Under the pieces are notes generated by a model. That model was not told where the DNA came from. It ran no database searches and was given only the letters and a program-made list of their open reading frames with translations. A stretch of 64,000 nt of DNA, from assembly GCF_028475105.1 (NCBI RefSeq), contig NZ_CP116936.1:3037501-3101500 (forward strand), read 5' to 3'. The translations under genes and the position numbers were made by a program. Of this stretch, positions 25,716 to 34,996 are shown one piece after another. Positions within the stretch are counted from its first letter, which is position 1. Every line of letters starts with the position of its first letter. The stretch comes from Micromonospora sp. LH3U1 (GTDB lineage: Bacteria > Actinomycetota > Actinomycetes > Mycobacteriales > Micromonosporaceae).

Positions 25716-28700
25716 ATGTCCGTACATCCGTACCGTGCCGCCGACGACCCGACCGCCCGCGCGGAGGATCGCCTCCTGGCCGCGTTGACCATCACCGAAC
25801 GGCTGGCCGTACCCGTGTCGACGGTCCCGCAGCCCGGCGAGCGGGCGCGGTGGCGGCTGTCCCGGTGGCGCACCGGCGGCGCGTTCGCCGACGACGAGGA
25901 CTGGCGTCGGCGGCTGGCGGCGGAGGGCATCGACGAGCAGGTGCTCCTCGCCCTGCTGGACGAGACACCCGAGCGGCTCGCCGCCCGCCTCGGCCGAACC
26001 CCGGAGTGGATCAACCGCATGCTGGCCGGCTACCGCCAGTCGACGAGCCGCGCGATCGAACCCGAACTGCTGCCCGGCCGCCCGCTGGACGCCTGCCTCA
26101 CCCTGGTGGCGCCACTGGTCGCCGAGGCCCGTGCACGAGTGGCACGACGAGTTCGTCACCTCACCGACGACACCGGGCTGCTGCCCGCCGACGCCGACCG
26201 GATGGGGTTGACCGGCCTGCTCGACGAGTTGGTGGTGGTCCTCAGCCGAGCGGTCGTCCTGGAACTCAACATCGACCGGCTGCGCGGCACCTCGCCCGGG
26301 GAGACGCCGCAGCAGCGCTTCACCGCCTTCTTCGGCCGGTACCGTTCGCCCGAGGCCGCCCTGACCCTGTTGGCCGACTACCCGGTCCTGGCACGGCAGG
26401 CGTACGAGTTGACCCGCAACTGGGCGGATCGCACGATCGAGTTCCTGGAGCGTCTGCACGCCGACGCGTCGACGCTCGGCGCGACCTTCCACGCCGGTGT
26501 TCCGGTTGGCCGCCTGCTGGAGGTCCAGGAGACCGGCGACGCGCACCGTGACGGTCGCCGGGTGTTGGTGGCGACGTTCGACAGCGGGCTGCGACTGGTC
26601 TACAAGCCCCGCGCGGTCGCCGTCGAGGCCCGGTTCCAGCACCTGCTGGCCTGGCTCAACGAGCGTGGCGCCGACCTGCACACCTTCACCGTCGTTCCGC
26701 GCGGCGAACACGGCTGGGCCGAGTACGTCGACACGTACGCCCCCACCACGTCGGCCGGGCACCGCAGGCACGCCCGCCGGTTCGGCGCGTTGCTGGCCCT
26801 GTTGCAGGCTGTCGGCGCCACCGACTGCCACCAGGAGAACGTGATCGTCCACGGTGAGCATCCGGTCCTGGTCGACCTGGAGACGGTGTTCACCCCGTCG
26901 GTCGTCCGTGCCGCGAGCGCCCGTGGCGGCGACGCCATCGCCGACTCGGTGCTGGCGGTCGGCCTGTTGCCCCGCGCCGACGAGGCGGCGGGACCGGCCG
27001 GCGACGGCTGCAACTGCTCAGCCTGGGAGGCCGAGGGGACCGACGAGATGCGTCTGTGCGCGCCCGGGCACCACCACGACGAGCGCGACGCCCACGACCC
27101 GGCCGCCGAGTCCCCGGTGACCGACGTCGGCACGCACCTACCGCAGGTGGTGGACGGCTTCGCGGAGATGTATCGCCTCCTCGTCGATGTCCGTGCCGAC
27201 CTGCTGGCCCCGGACGGGCCGCTCGCCGCGTTCGCCGCCGACGAGATCCGTGTCGTGCTCCGTCCCACCCGCACCTACCTGCGGCTGCGCGACGCCGCCC
27301 TGCACACCGACGCGCTGCAGGACGGCCTCGACACCGAACGGCTGCACGACTGGCTCTGGTCGGGGGTTGCCGAACTGCCGTTGCTGGCGGCCACCGTCGA
27401 GGCGGAACGGGCCGACCTGGCCCGCCGTGACGTGCCGATCTTCACCACCACGGTGGACTCCCGCGACCTCTGGACCGGCCGGGGACGGCGGCTGCCGGGA
27501 CTCCTGGCCCGCTCCGGCCTCGCCGAGGCGCGCCGTCGGCTCGACCGGCTCGGCGAGCCCGACCTGGCCCGGCAGCGCTGGCTGATCGAGGCCGCCTTCG
27601 CCGCCCCGGTGGACGCCACCGACGCCCCCACGCGCGAGTGCGCTGGACGCTGGCCGACGTGTCGCCGACGCCGGTGCCTCCGCGCGCGGATTACCTGGCC
27701 GCCGCGGCCGAGGTGGCGGACGCGGTGGCCGCGCTCGCCTGCCCGGGTGCCGAGCCGACCTGGTTCGGCCTCACGCCCGGTGTCGCCGACCCGGGCCGCT
27801 GGGTGCCGGCACCACTCGGTCCGCATCTCTACGACGGGGTCGCGGGGGTGGCCCTGTTCCTGGCCCAGGCCGGCCGGCTCGCCGACGAGCAGCGATTCAC
27901 CGACCTCGCCGAGCGCGCAGCAGCCGGGCTCGCCGACCGCGTCCTCGAGCACCGCATACCCGGCGAGCGGATCGGCGCGTTCACCGGATGGGCTGGGCTG
28001 CTCTACACCTTCGGTCACCTCGGGGCGTTGTGGCAGACCCGCCGGTTCGCGCCGGTCGTCGACACGGCCCTGGCACGGATCGTCGCGCTGGCCGGCACCG
28101 ACCAGGCCGCCGATCTGGTCGACGGGTACGCCGGCGCCGTCCTCGCCGTTTCCCGCGCCGGCCTGGACCCCGAGCGGGTCGAGCCGGCCGTCCGCGCCGC
28201 CGCCCGACGGCTGCGCGTCGCCGCCGACCGCTACCCGCACCCGACCGGAGCGCCGACCGGTGCCCCGCTGGGCGGGCTGTCCCACGGGTCGGCCGGGATC
28301 GCCGCGGCGCTCGCTCAGGCCGGTCAGGCGACCGGTGACCCCGGGTACGCCGAGGCCGCCGCCCGCGCGCTCGCGTACGACCGCAGCCTGTTCCGGCCGG
28401 AGCAGGCGAACTGGGCCGACCTGCGGCGTCCTGGGCAGAGCACGGTGACCTGGTGCCACGGCGCACCGGGGATCGGCCTGTCGCGGCTGCTCGTCCGCGA
28501 CGCCCTCGGTGCCGACGAGACTCTGGACGCGGAGATCAGCACCGCGGTCGGCACCACCCTGGCCACCGGGTTCGGTCGCAACCACTCGCTGTGCCACGGG
28601 GACCTCGGCAACCTGGACCTGCTGCTGGCCGCCGCCCCGCAGCACGCGCCGGCGCCGGCGGCGGCGGTGCTGCGCGACGGCCTCGCCTCTGGTTGGCGCT

Positions 28701-28876
28701 GCGCGAACCCCACCGCGCTCGCCACGCCGGAGTTGATGACCGGCCTGTCGGGGATCGGCCTGGCCCTGCTGCGGCTCGCCGCGCCCGAACGGGTGCCGTC
28801 GGTCCTCCTGCTGGCCCCGCCGACGGACGCACGCACCAGCACGGCTGACATCCGGAGGCGGCAGTGGGCCGCCTGA
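25716..28876 (+). pseudogene. lanM: Class II lanthipeptide synthetase LanM, frame broken between domains
   Basis: The first frame (from ATG 25716, GGGGAG upstream) gives 641 residues of LanM dehydratase (DUF4135). It includes LVYKPRA near 295-300 and TDCHQENVIVHG...LVDLETVF at 369-392, used to phosphorylate Ser/Thr and eliminate phosphate. The second frame, continuous from about 27638 to 28876, gives the LanC-like cyclase with Zn ligands in WCHGAPGIG and LCHGDLGN. The sum, about 1050 residues, is a normal LanM. The frames differ by one base; adding one C to the run at 27625-27629 would read DAPHARVRWTLADV and rejoin them. Assembly error, real disruption, or a two-part enzyme using the GTG at 27638 are the options, in that order of likelihood. 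It overlaps lanT by 13 bases. Confidence 0.88.
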
Positions 28877-31080
28877 CCGCGTGGCCGCGCCGACGCCGGG
28901 TGCCGCTGGTCATGCAGATGACCGACGCCGACTGCGGGGCCGCCTGCCTGGCCATGGTCTCCCGGCGGCACGGCGTGCGCGCCTCGTTGGCGCAGGTCCG
29001 GGAGGGGCTGGACATCGGCCGGGACGGGGTCACCGCGCGGGCACTGCTGGCGGCGGCGCCACGGTTCGGGTTGAGCGGCCGAGCGTTCCGGGCCGACCCA
29101 GGCCAGCTGGGGACACTTCCCCTGCCGGCCATCGCGCACTGGGAGGGTGCCCACTTCGTCGTGGTGGAGGAGATCGGCCCACGGGGCGTACGGCTCGTCG
29201 ACCCGGCGCAGGGGCGTCGGCTGCTCACGGCGGCGGAGTTCGCCTCCGGCTTCAGCGGAACGGTGCTGACCTTCACCCCCGACCCGCGGTCCGCCTCCGA
29301 ACCGCCCGCGGCCCGGTCCGGCCCGGTGGCCAGGTGGCGGCGTGTCCGCCCGCTGCTGCGGCCCTTCCTGCCTCGGCTGGGCGTCGCGTTCAGCGTCTCC
29401 CTGGTGCTCCAGATGCTGGGACTGGCGCTGCCACTGGCCACCACGGTCGCCTTCGACCAGATCATGCCGGCCCGGGAGACCGCCCTCATGCCCTACCTGG
29501 CGCTGGGCATCGCGGCGCTGGTGCTCACCCAGTTCGGTGTGGCGTATCTGCGCTCCCGGCTCCTCGTCACACTGCAGGCGACGGTGGACGCCGCGTTGAT
29601 GACCCGGCTGTTCGGGCACCTGTTGCGACTGCCGTACGCGTTCTTCCAGCAGCGGGCCAGCGGGGACCTGATGCAACGCCTGTCCAGCAGCATCCTGCTG
29701 CGCGAACTCGTCACCACCCAGGTGCTGACCGCGGTGATCGACGGCGTGCTCGTGATCGCGTACTTCGGTGTGCTGTTCGCCAGGGACCTCGCTTTCGCCG
29801 GGCTCGCCGCCGCGATCGGCGTCACCCAGGTGGTGGCCGTCGCGGTGGTCAACGGCCGGCTGCTGCGGTTGAACCAGCGGCACCTCACCGTGCAGGCGGA
29901 CGCGGAGAGCGCACTGATGGAGGCGCTGTCGGGCATCGCGACGGTCAAGTCGATGGGCGCCGAGCGTCAGGTGTACGACGGCTGGCTGCGCCGCTACACC
30001 ACGGCGCTGGACGCCGACGTCGCCCAGAACCGTCTGTCCGCCACGGTCGCCAACATCACCGCGAGTGTCCAACTGGCGGGCCCGCTGGCGCTGCTGTGGC
30101 TCGGCACCGGTCGACTCTTCGACGGCGCCGGCCTCGGTCAGACCCTGGGCCTGCAGGCGCTGGCGCTGTCCGCGCTCATCCCGCTCGCCTCCCTGGTGGC
30201 CAGCGCCCAGGTCCTCCAGTCGGTCGTGTCGCACCTGCAACGCCTGCGTGACGTCTTCGCCGCCCAGCCCGAACCGGCCGGGGATCCCGACCTGCCCGCG
30301 CCCCGGCTCACCGGCGCGATCAGCGTCCGTGACCTCAGCTTCCGCTACGACGGCGGTGCCGCGCCGGTGCTGCGGGACGTCTCCTTCGACGTCGCGCCGG
30401 GGGAGAAGATCGCCCTGGTCGGCCCGTCGGGAAGCGGCAAGAGCACCCTGGCCATGGTGCTGACCGGCCTCTACCGGCCCACCAGCGGGGAGATCCTGTT
30501 CGACGGGGTGCCGTTGTCGCGCATCGACCCGACCGCGCTGCGCCGCCAGTTCGGTGTGGTGCTGCAGGAGAGCTACCTGTTCCGGGACTCCATCCGGCGC
30601 AACATCAGCCTGGTGCACCCCGACGTGGGCATGCCGGCGATCCGGGCGGCCGCCGAGGTCGCCGCGATCGACGAGGACATCGCGGCGATGCCGATGGGGT
30701 ACGACACCCAGGTTGCCGAGCGCGGGCAGGCCCTGTCCGGCGGGCAGCGGCAGCGGCTCTCCATCGCGCGGGCCGTGGCCGGGCAACCCGCTGTGCTCCT
30801 GCTCGACGAGGCGACCAGCCACCTCGACGTGGCCACCGAGCGGCGTGTCGACCAGGCCATCTCGGCGATGCGCTGCACCCGGATCGTGGTGGCCCACCGG
30901 CTGAGCACCGTCCGTAACGCCGACCAGATCCTCGTCGTCTCCGGTGGTCGCATCGTGGAACGCGGCCGGCACGACGACCTGCTGCGCGCCGGCGGCGTCT
31001 ACGCCGACCTGGTCCGGTGTCAGTTGACCGACGACGAACCCGCTCACTCAGGAGGCGACGCGTGGATACCCGTACCGTGA
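28864..31080 (+). CDS. lanT: Peptidase-containing ABC transporter LanT
   Basis: A 738-residue half-transporter. Residues 1-130 are a C39 peptidase with Cys24 (DADCGAACLAM), His97 (HWEGAHFVVV) and Asp113 (LVDPAQG), which cleaves after double-Gly leaders. Residues about 160-440 form the six-helix membrane domain. The ATPase follows with Walker A GPSGSGKS near 520, signature LSGGQRQR and Walker B VLLLDEATSHLD. It should cut the precursor after VAGG and export the modified peptide. GTG start with GGAGG five bases upstream, overlapping the LanM end. All key catalytic residues are present, so this gene looks functional. Confidence 0.93.
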   Translation: MGRLTAWPRRRRVPLVMQMTDADCGAACLAMVSRRHGVRASLAQVREGLDIGRDGVTARALLAAAPRFGLSGRAFRADPGQLGTLPLPAIAHWEGAHFVVVEEIGPRGVRLVDPAQGRRLLTAAEFASGFSGTVLTFTPDPRSASEPPAARSGPVARWRRVRPLLRPFLPRLGVAFSVSLVLQMLGLALPLATTVAFDQIMPARETALMPYLALGIAALVLTQFGVAYLRSRLLVTLQATVDAALMTRLFGHLLRLPYAFFQQRASGDLMQRLSSSILLRELVTTQVLTAVIDGVLVIAYFGVLFARDLAFAGLAAAIGVTQVVAVAVVNGRLLRLNQRHLTVQADAESALMEALSGIATVKSMGAERQVYDGWLRRYTTALDADVAQNRLSATVANITASVQLAGPLALLWLGTGRLFDGAGLGQTLGLQALALSALIPLASLVASAQVLQSVVSHLQRLRDVFAAQPEPAGDPDLPAPRLTGAISVRDLSFRYDGGAAPVLRDVSFDVAPGEKIALVGPSGSGKSTLAMVLTGLYRPTSGEILFDGVPLSRIDPTALRRQFGVVLQESYLFRDSIRRNISLVHPDVGMPAIRAAAEVAAIDEDIAAMPMGYDTQVAERGQALSGGQRQRLSIARAVAGQPAVLLLDEATSHLDVATERRVDQAISAMRCTRIVVAHRLSTVRNADQILVVSGGRIVERGRHDDLLRAGGVYADLVRCQLTDDEPAHSGGDAWIPVP

Positions 31081-31682
31081 CCGCCGGCGCGACGCCGGAC
31101 CGAACCGACACCGATCCCGCACGGTTCCCGGCGCGGCGGGTCCTCGTCGCCGCGTGCGGGTCCGCCGACGTCCTGACCCTGCCTCAGTCGATCATGGTGA
31201 TGCGACACGCGTTGGGGCTCGACGTCCGGGTCGTGCTCACTCCCGCCGCGGCCCGCTTCGTGCCGGCTCGCTCGTTCACCCTCCTGACCGGACAGCCGGC
31301 GCTGACCGACGAGGAGGCGACGACGGAGATCCCGCACCTGACCCTGACGGCGTGGGCGGATCTGGTGCTGGTCATGCCGGCGACCGCCAACACCCTGGCC
31401 AAGGTGGCCCTGGGGATCGCCGACAACCTGGTCGGCACCTGCGTACTGGCCGCCGCCGCTCCGGTCGTGCTGGTGCCGTCGATGAACGCCGCGATGTGGC
31501 AGCGCCCCGCCGTGCAGCGCAACGTGGCGCAGTTGCGCGCCGACGGGTACGGCGTGGTGCCGCCCGTGCCCGTGCTCGCCCTGAGTACCGGCACTCTCGC
31601 CGGCCGGGGGATGCCGGCGGTCGAGGTGGTGCTGGAGTGGGTCGCCGCTCATCTTCGGGGTGGGGGAGAGGGCCGTGGCTGA
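31062..31682 (+). CDS. lanD: LanD-type flavin-dependent peptidyl-cysteine decarboxylase
   Basis: A 206-residue member of the homo-oligomeric flavin-containing Cys decarboxylase (HFCD) family related to EpiD and MrsD. It has the catalytic His92 (EIPHLTLTAWADL), PATANT at 106-111 in place of the PASANT substrate loop, and PSMNAAMW at 139-146, the PxMNxxMW motif. It oxidatively decarboxylates a C-terminal Cys of the precursor to an enethiol, which then cyclises onto a dehydro residue to give AviCys or AviMeCys. I chose the GTG at 31062 because AGGAGG lies six bases upstream; it overlaps the lanT end by 19 bases. The precursor ends in Cys, as this enzyme requires. Confidence 0.9.
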   Translation: MDTRTVTAGATPDRTDTDPARFPARRVLVAACGSADVLTLPQSIMVMRHALGLDVRVVLTPAAARFVPARSFTLLTGQPALTDEEATTEIPHLTLTAWADLVLVMPATANTLAKVALGIADNLVGTCVLAAAAPVVLVPSMNAAMWQRPAVQRNVAQLRADGYGVVPPVPVLALSTGTLAGRGMPAVEVVLEWVAAHLRGGGEGRG

Positions 31683-32331
31683 GGCGCGTCTCGGGTACGG
31701 GCCGAGGATCGCCGCGGCAGCCACCGCGCTCGGCGCTGTCCTGCTCGTGGTGGCGGCAGTTCCGTTCCTGCGCGCGTACGCCGACCCGGCCGCCCGCCAG
31801 CCGGCCGCCGCGATCGGCGTCGGGGCCGACCGGGCCGGCTGCGATCCGGAGTTGACCGACCCGATCCGTGGCGCGGGCGTCCACGTCGGCCCGGGCACCG
31901 CCGAGCCGTACGCCACCCGGGTGCAGTATGACGTGGTCCCGCCGTCGTCCGGGCCGCACTTCGTGGTGCCGGCCCCGACTGTGCGCCGGTTCTACACCAT
32001 CCGTGACCGCCCGCCGATCGAGACGTTGGTTCACAACCTCGAACACGGGTACACGATCCTCTGGTACGTCGAGCCGCTCGCCCGCAACCAGATCGAGGCA
32101 CTGCGGGCGCTGGCGCGCACGCTCGGCGACGACCGGTACGGCGGCAGGTTCGTGGTCGCACCGTGGGATCCGGGGTACGGGGTGTTCCCCGAAGGCCGCC
32201 CGCTGGCCCTGTCGCACTGGGGAGCCACCGCCGGGTACCGGCAGTTCTGCGCCGAGGTCAGCGGCGCGGCCGTGGAGCGGTTCGTCCTGGCGCACCCGCG
32301 CAGCGACGCCCCCGAGCCGACCGGGATGTGA
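31675..32331 (+). CDS. DUF3105 membrane-anchored protein at the end of the lanthipeptide operon
   Basis: A 218-residue protein with one N-terminal membrane helix (residues about 13-35) and an extracytoplasmic domain matching DUF3105, seen in HNLEHGYTILWY and GPHFVVPAP. The family has no established function. The GTG at 31675 has GGGGGAGAGG upstream and overlaps the lanD stop by 8 bases, so it is translationally coupled to the lanthipeptide genes. A role in self-protection or in handling the product outside the membrane is possible but unsupported; the family also occurs outside such clusters. Confidence 0.75.
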   Translation: MAEARLGYGPRIAAAATALGAVLLVVAAVPFLRAYADPAARQPAAAIGVGADRAGCDPELTDPIRGAGVHVGPGTAEPYATRVQYDVVPPSSGPHFVVPAPTVRRFYTIRDRPPIETLVHNLEHGYTILWYVEPLARNQIEALRALARTLGDDRYGGRFVVAPWDPGYGVFPEGRPLALSHWGATAGYRQFCAEVSGAAVERFVLAHPRSDAPEPTGM

Positions 32332-32356
32332 CGCCGCCGCAGCGTGAACGGCGGCG
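32332..32356. terminator. Terminator at end of the lanthipeptide operon
   Basis: An 8-bp perfect inverted repeat (CGCCGCCG and complement) with a nine-base loop begins directly after the DUF3105 stop, in the 80-base gap to the convergent DUF1996 gene. Confidence 0.55.
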
Positions 32357-32411
32357 GACGGTCAGCCCCGGATGGGAGAAGAGCCGTGCCGCCGCCGTCG
32401 TGCCGCGTCGA

Positions 32412-33545
32412 CTAGAAGTTACCGGCCGAGTTGCACTTCACGCCCTGGTCGAGGCAGTTGCGCACCCGTGCGGCGAGCGCCTCGTCCTTCCACGCGTTGA
32501 AGAAGTCCGCGTGCATGGAGAACGAGGTGCCGGAGGCGAGGGTGATGCCGTCCGTGTTGGCGCTCAGCGGGTACGAGATCACGAACGACACCGAGGGGAC
32601 CGGCACCGGGTGACTCTTCGGGCACGCCCCGGTGTGGTCACCGTTCGCCATGTGCGCCTTGTGGTCGGGGCTGTCCAGGTGCTTGCCGTCCCAGCAGTCC
32701 GGGAAGGTGATCTGCCGGACGATGTTCGCGGTCTTGGCGCAGACCGGGAAGGTCTTGTCGGCGCTGCGGCCGATTTCGCCACCGATACCGGCGCACCAGA
32801 AGTGGTTGCCCTGCTTGTCCGGAGTGTCGACCTGGTTCTTGGCGTTACCGGTGATCATTCGCAGGCCGAACGGGAAAGGCTGGGTCCTGCTCGGGTCCTT
32901 GAGGCGGGAACCGTAGTAGACGGTCACCTCCGTGGGGTCGACGACCTTGCCGTTCTGGTACATCGTCGGAATCCAGTATGCGGACTGGTCATCCGGCGAG
33001 TTGCACGTGGTCGCCTTCGACGATCGCAGCGACTCGGCGGTCGAGTTCGCGTTGGTCGACTTGTTGCCCCAGAACGTGTGGTTGTGCGAGCCGCCGACCA
33101 GCTTGGGCAGCACGATCGGGTCGTCGCTGTTGTGGTGGCTGGTCTTACAGCCGACATTGAACTCGGGCACCTTCACCGGGTTGCCGGTCACGGGCTTGGG
33201 CTTGCGCGCGAAGAATGCCTTTGTCGCGGCGGCCTGCCCGGCAGGGTCGATCGTGATCCAGCCACCGGATGCGGTGGGTGGGGCACTGCCGGTCGACGGA
33301 GTCGCCGGCTTGCCCGAGGCGGACGGGGTCGCCGAGGCGCCCGGCGCACTCGGCGTGGCCGACGGGTCGCCCGGGACGGCGGACGTCGGTGCCTCCGGGC
33401 CGGACGAGCCGATGCCGGTGTCGCTGGACGGACCGGACGCACCGGGAGTGCCCGGAGCCTCCTTGCATCCGCCGGCGAGCGCCACGCTCAACAGCAGCAG
33501 GGCGGTGACGGAACGACGTTGTCCAGGGGTGGATCGTAGAATCAT
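32412..33545 (-). CDS. DUF1996 lipoprotein
   Basis: A 377-residue lipoprotein. The signal ends in LAGGC, then comes a long Ser/Thr/Pro/Ala/Gly linker (about 80 residues) and a DUF1996 domain with GGSHNHTFWGN, YWIPTMYQNG and the His-rich HKAHMANGDHTG near the end. DUF1996 proteins are secreted or surface-bound; their function is unknown, though the conserved His residues suggest metal binding or catalysis. I prefer the ATG at 33545 because it starts the lipoprotein signal; an upstream in-frame start at 33608 adds an unrelated basic stretch. Confidence 0.82.
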   Translation of the reverse strand: MILRSTPGQRRSVTALLLLSVALAGGCKEAPGTPGASGPSSDTGIGSSGPEAPTSAVPGDPSATPSAPGASATPSASGKPATPSTGSAPPTASGGWITIDPAGQAAATKAFFARKPKPVTGNPVKVPEFNVGCKTSHHNSDDPIVLPKLVGGSHNHTFWGNKSTNANSTAESLRSSKATTCNSPDDQSAYWIPTMYQNGKVVDPTEVTVYYGSRLKDPSRTQPFPFGLRMITGNAKNQVDTPDKQGNHFWCAGIGGEIGRSADKTFPVCAKTANIVRQITFPDCWDGKHLDSPDHKAHMANGDHTGACPKSHPVPVPSVSFVISYPLSANTDGITLASGTSFSMHADFFNAWKDEALAARVRNCLDQGVKCNSAGNF

Positions 33546-33866
33546 CAACGGGGGCGCACCTTTCTTCCGAGAACGAAGAATACGAGTCGACCCCCTGAGC
33601 GCTTCCAACTGAGACGATTAATTCTCCCTTAAATATCGCTCAGCGATTGACCGATCAGCTTTGCGCAGCGGCCCAGCTGTCGTATCAATCTCATTTCCCT
33701 GATTTTTCTCTAAAAACTGTAATCGGCGACTCCCGCGCTACTCCACTTTCTTGAGTGGTCGGCCAACGGCGGTATCCGCGACGCCCCCACGATGGGCAGG
33801 TCGACGTGGCGCGGGTCATCCACACGGCGGAGGCCCGCCCACCTCGGGCTGTGGCACGCTTGGGCG
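33546..33866. promoter_or_regulatory. AT-rich divergent intergenic region
   Basis: The 321 bases between the DUF1996 and thioredoxin genes are unusually AT-rich for this window around 33600-33725 and probably carry the DUF1996 promoter. A short inverted repeat, ATCGCT-C-AGCGAT (33635-33647), is the only symmetrical element I noted. No gene is supported here. Confidence 0.4.
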
Positions 33867-34331
33867 GTGCGGCACACCGACCTGACCGGCCTCCTGGTGG
33901 TCGTCGGCGTGCTCACCGCCGCGACTGTCCTGGGCTGGTGGTGGCGTCGCCGCGACGGTCGGATCCGTCCGGTCGTCGCCGACGACCGACCCGTGGACTC
34001 CAACTCCGAGCCTGCCTCGTCGGCGCTCGCCGCGCTCGGTGTGCGCCCCGGGGCGGTCACCCTCGTGCAGTTCTCGTCCGATTTCTGCGCTCCCTGCCGG
34101 GCCACCCGCCGCCTTCTGACCGACATCGAGGGCCGCGTCGACGGGATCCACGTCGTGGAGATCGACGCCGAGCGGCACCTCGACGAGGTCCGCGAACTCG
34201 CGATCTGGCGTACACCGACGGTCCTCGTGGTCGACACCGAGGCCCGGATCGTCCAGCGCGTGTCCGGCGTGCCGGACCGCGACGAGCTGATAACCGCGCT
34301 CCGGCCACTGCTCGCCGGAGCCGCACGATGA
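33867..34331 (+). CDS. Membrane-anchored thioredoxin-like protein
   Basis: A 154-residue protein with one N-terminal membrane helix (residues about 6-24) and a thioredoxin fold bearing the redox motif FCAPCRA and the cis-Pro segment WRTPTVLVVD. It probably acts as a thiol-disulfide oxidoreductase at the outer face of the membrane. The GTG at 33867 places the hydrophobic helix at the very N terminus; in-frame codons upstream to 33792 encode only basic, unlikely residues. It overlaps the next small ORF by four bases (ATGA), and a DUF4395 gene follows, a common actinobacterial pairing. Confidence 0.82.
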   Translation: MRHTDLTGLLVVVGVLTAATVLGWWWRRRDGRIRPVVADDRPVDSNSEPASSALAALGVRPGAVTLVQFSSDFCAPCRATRRLLTDIEGRVDGIHVVEIDAERHLDEVRELAIWRTPTVLVVDTEARIVQRVSGVPDRDELITALRPLLAGAAR

Positions 34332-34444
34332 CCGGCACCGCGTTGACCGACGTTGCGTTGACCGGCGCCGCGTTGACGCGCAGGCGGACCGTGGACCACG
34401 GCCGGCTGTCGGCGAGCCTCTGTCCGGCGTTCCCTTCCGCCTGA
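34328..34444 (+). CDS. Putative cysteine leader peptide (small ORF)
   Basis: A 38-codon ORF whose ATG overlaps the thioredoxin stop (ATGA). Its C-terminal part, LTRRRTVDHGRLSASLCP, resembles the short actinobacterial leader peptides with an RRRHVDL..SS.LC pattern that sit before sulfur-metabolism genes and act in cysteine-responsive attenuation. Here it precedes the DUF4395 gene by 64 bases. The N-terminal half has a TALTDVALTGAALT repeat. The match is by pattern only, and it has one Cys rather than several. Confidence 0.5.
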   Translation: MTGTALTDVALTGAALTRRRTVDHGRLSASLCPAFPSA

Positions 34445-34508
34445 GTCCTTCCTCGCCTCCGCCGGGCCCACCCTCGCGCGCCCGGCGTCCTCGCCGAACG
34501 GAACCCAC

Positions 34509-34949
34509 ATGCTGCTCGACCCTCGCGCGCCCCGGTTCGCCGCGGCCATCACCACCGTGGTCCTCGCCGTCGCCCTCGTCACCGGCTCGACCCTGTTGCT
34601 GATCGTCCAGGCGGTGATCTTCGCGGTGACCGCGGCCAACCCCCGCCTCGGCCCGTACGGTCTGCTCTACCGTTCCCTCGTCGCGCCCCGGGTCGCGCCG
34701 CCCTCCGTGCTCGAACCGGTGGCCCCGGTGCGGTTCGCGCAGCTCGTCGGGCTGGTGTTCGTGGTGGTCGCGGTGACCGGGCAGCTGGCCGGTGTGCCGG
34801 CGCTCGGCCTCGCCGCGACCGGCGCGGCACTGGCCGCCGCGTTCCTCAACGCGGCCTTCGACCTCTGCCTCGGCTGCGTCGGATACCTTGCCCTGCGTCG
34901 GCTGGCGGGTCGGCCGATGGCGGCCCGCGTGCCGGCTGGGCTGTCCTGA
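34509..34949 (+). CDS. DUF4395 membrane protein
   Basis: A 146-residue protein with about four membrane helices, the conserved DPRAPRFAAAI start and an FDLCLGCVGY motif with two Cys, as in DUF4395. The family has unknown function but is regularly linked to thioredoxin and sulfurtransferase genes in actinobacteria, so a thiol or sulfur-related membrane role is suggested. ATG at 34509. The two Cys near the end of a helix could be partners for the thioredoxin encoded upstream. Confidence 0.8.
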   Translation: MLLDPRAPRFAAAITTVVLAVALVTGSTLLLIVQAVIFAVTAANPRLGPYGLLYRSLVAPRVAPPSVLEPVAPVRFAQLVGLVFVVVAVTGQLAGVPALGLAATGAALAAAFLNAAFDLCLGCVGYLALRRLAGRPMAARVPAGLS

Positions 34950-34996
34950 CCGTCGAGCGCCATTCCGTCCGTGACCGTCGGGTCGACGGCGTCTCG

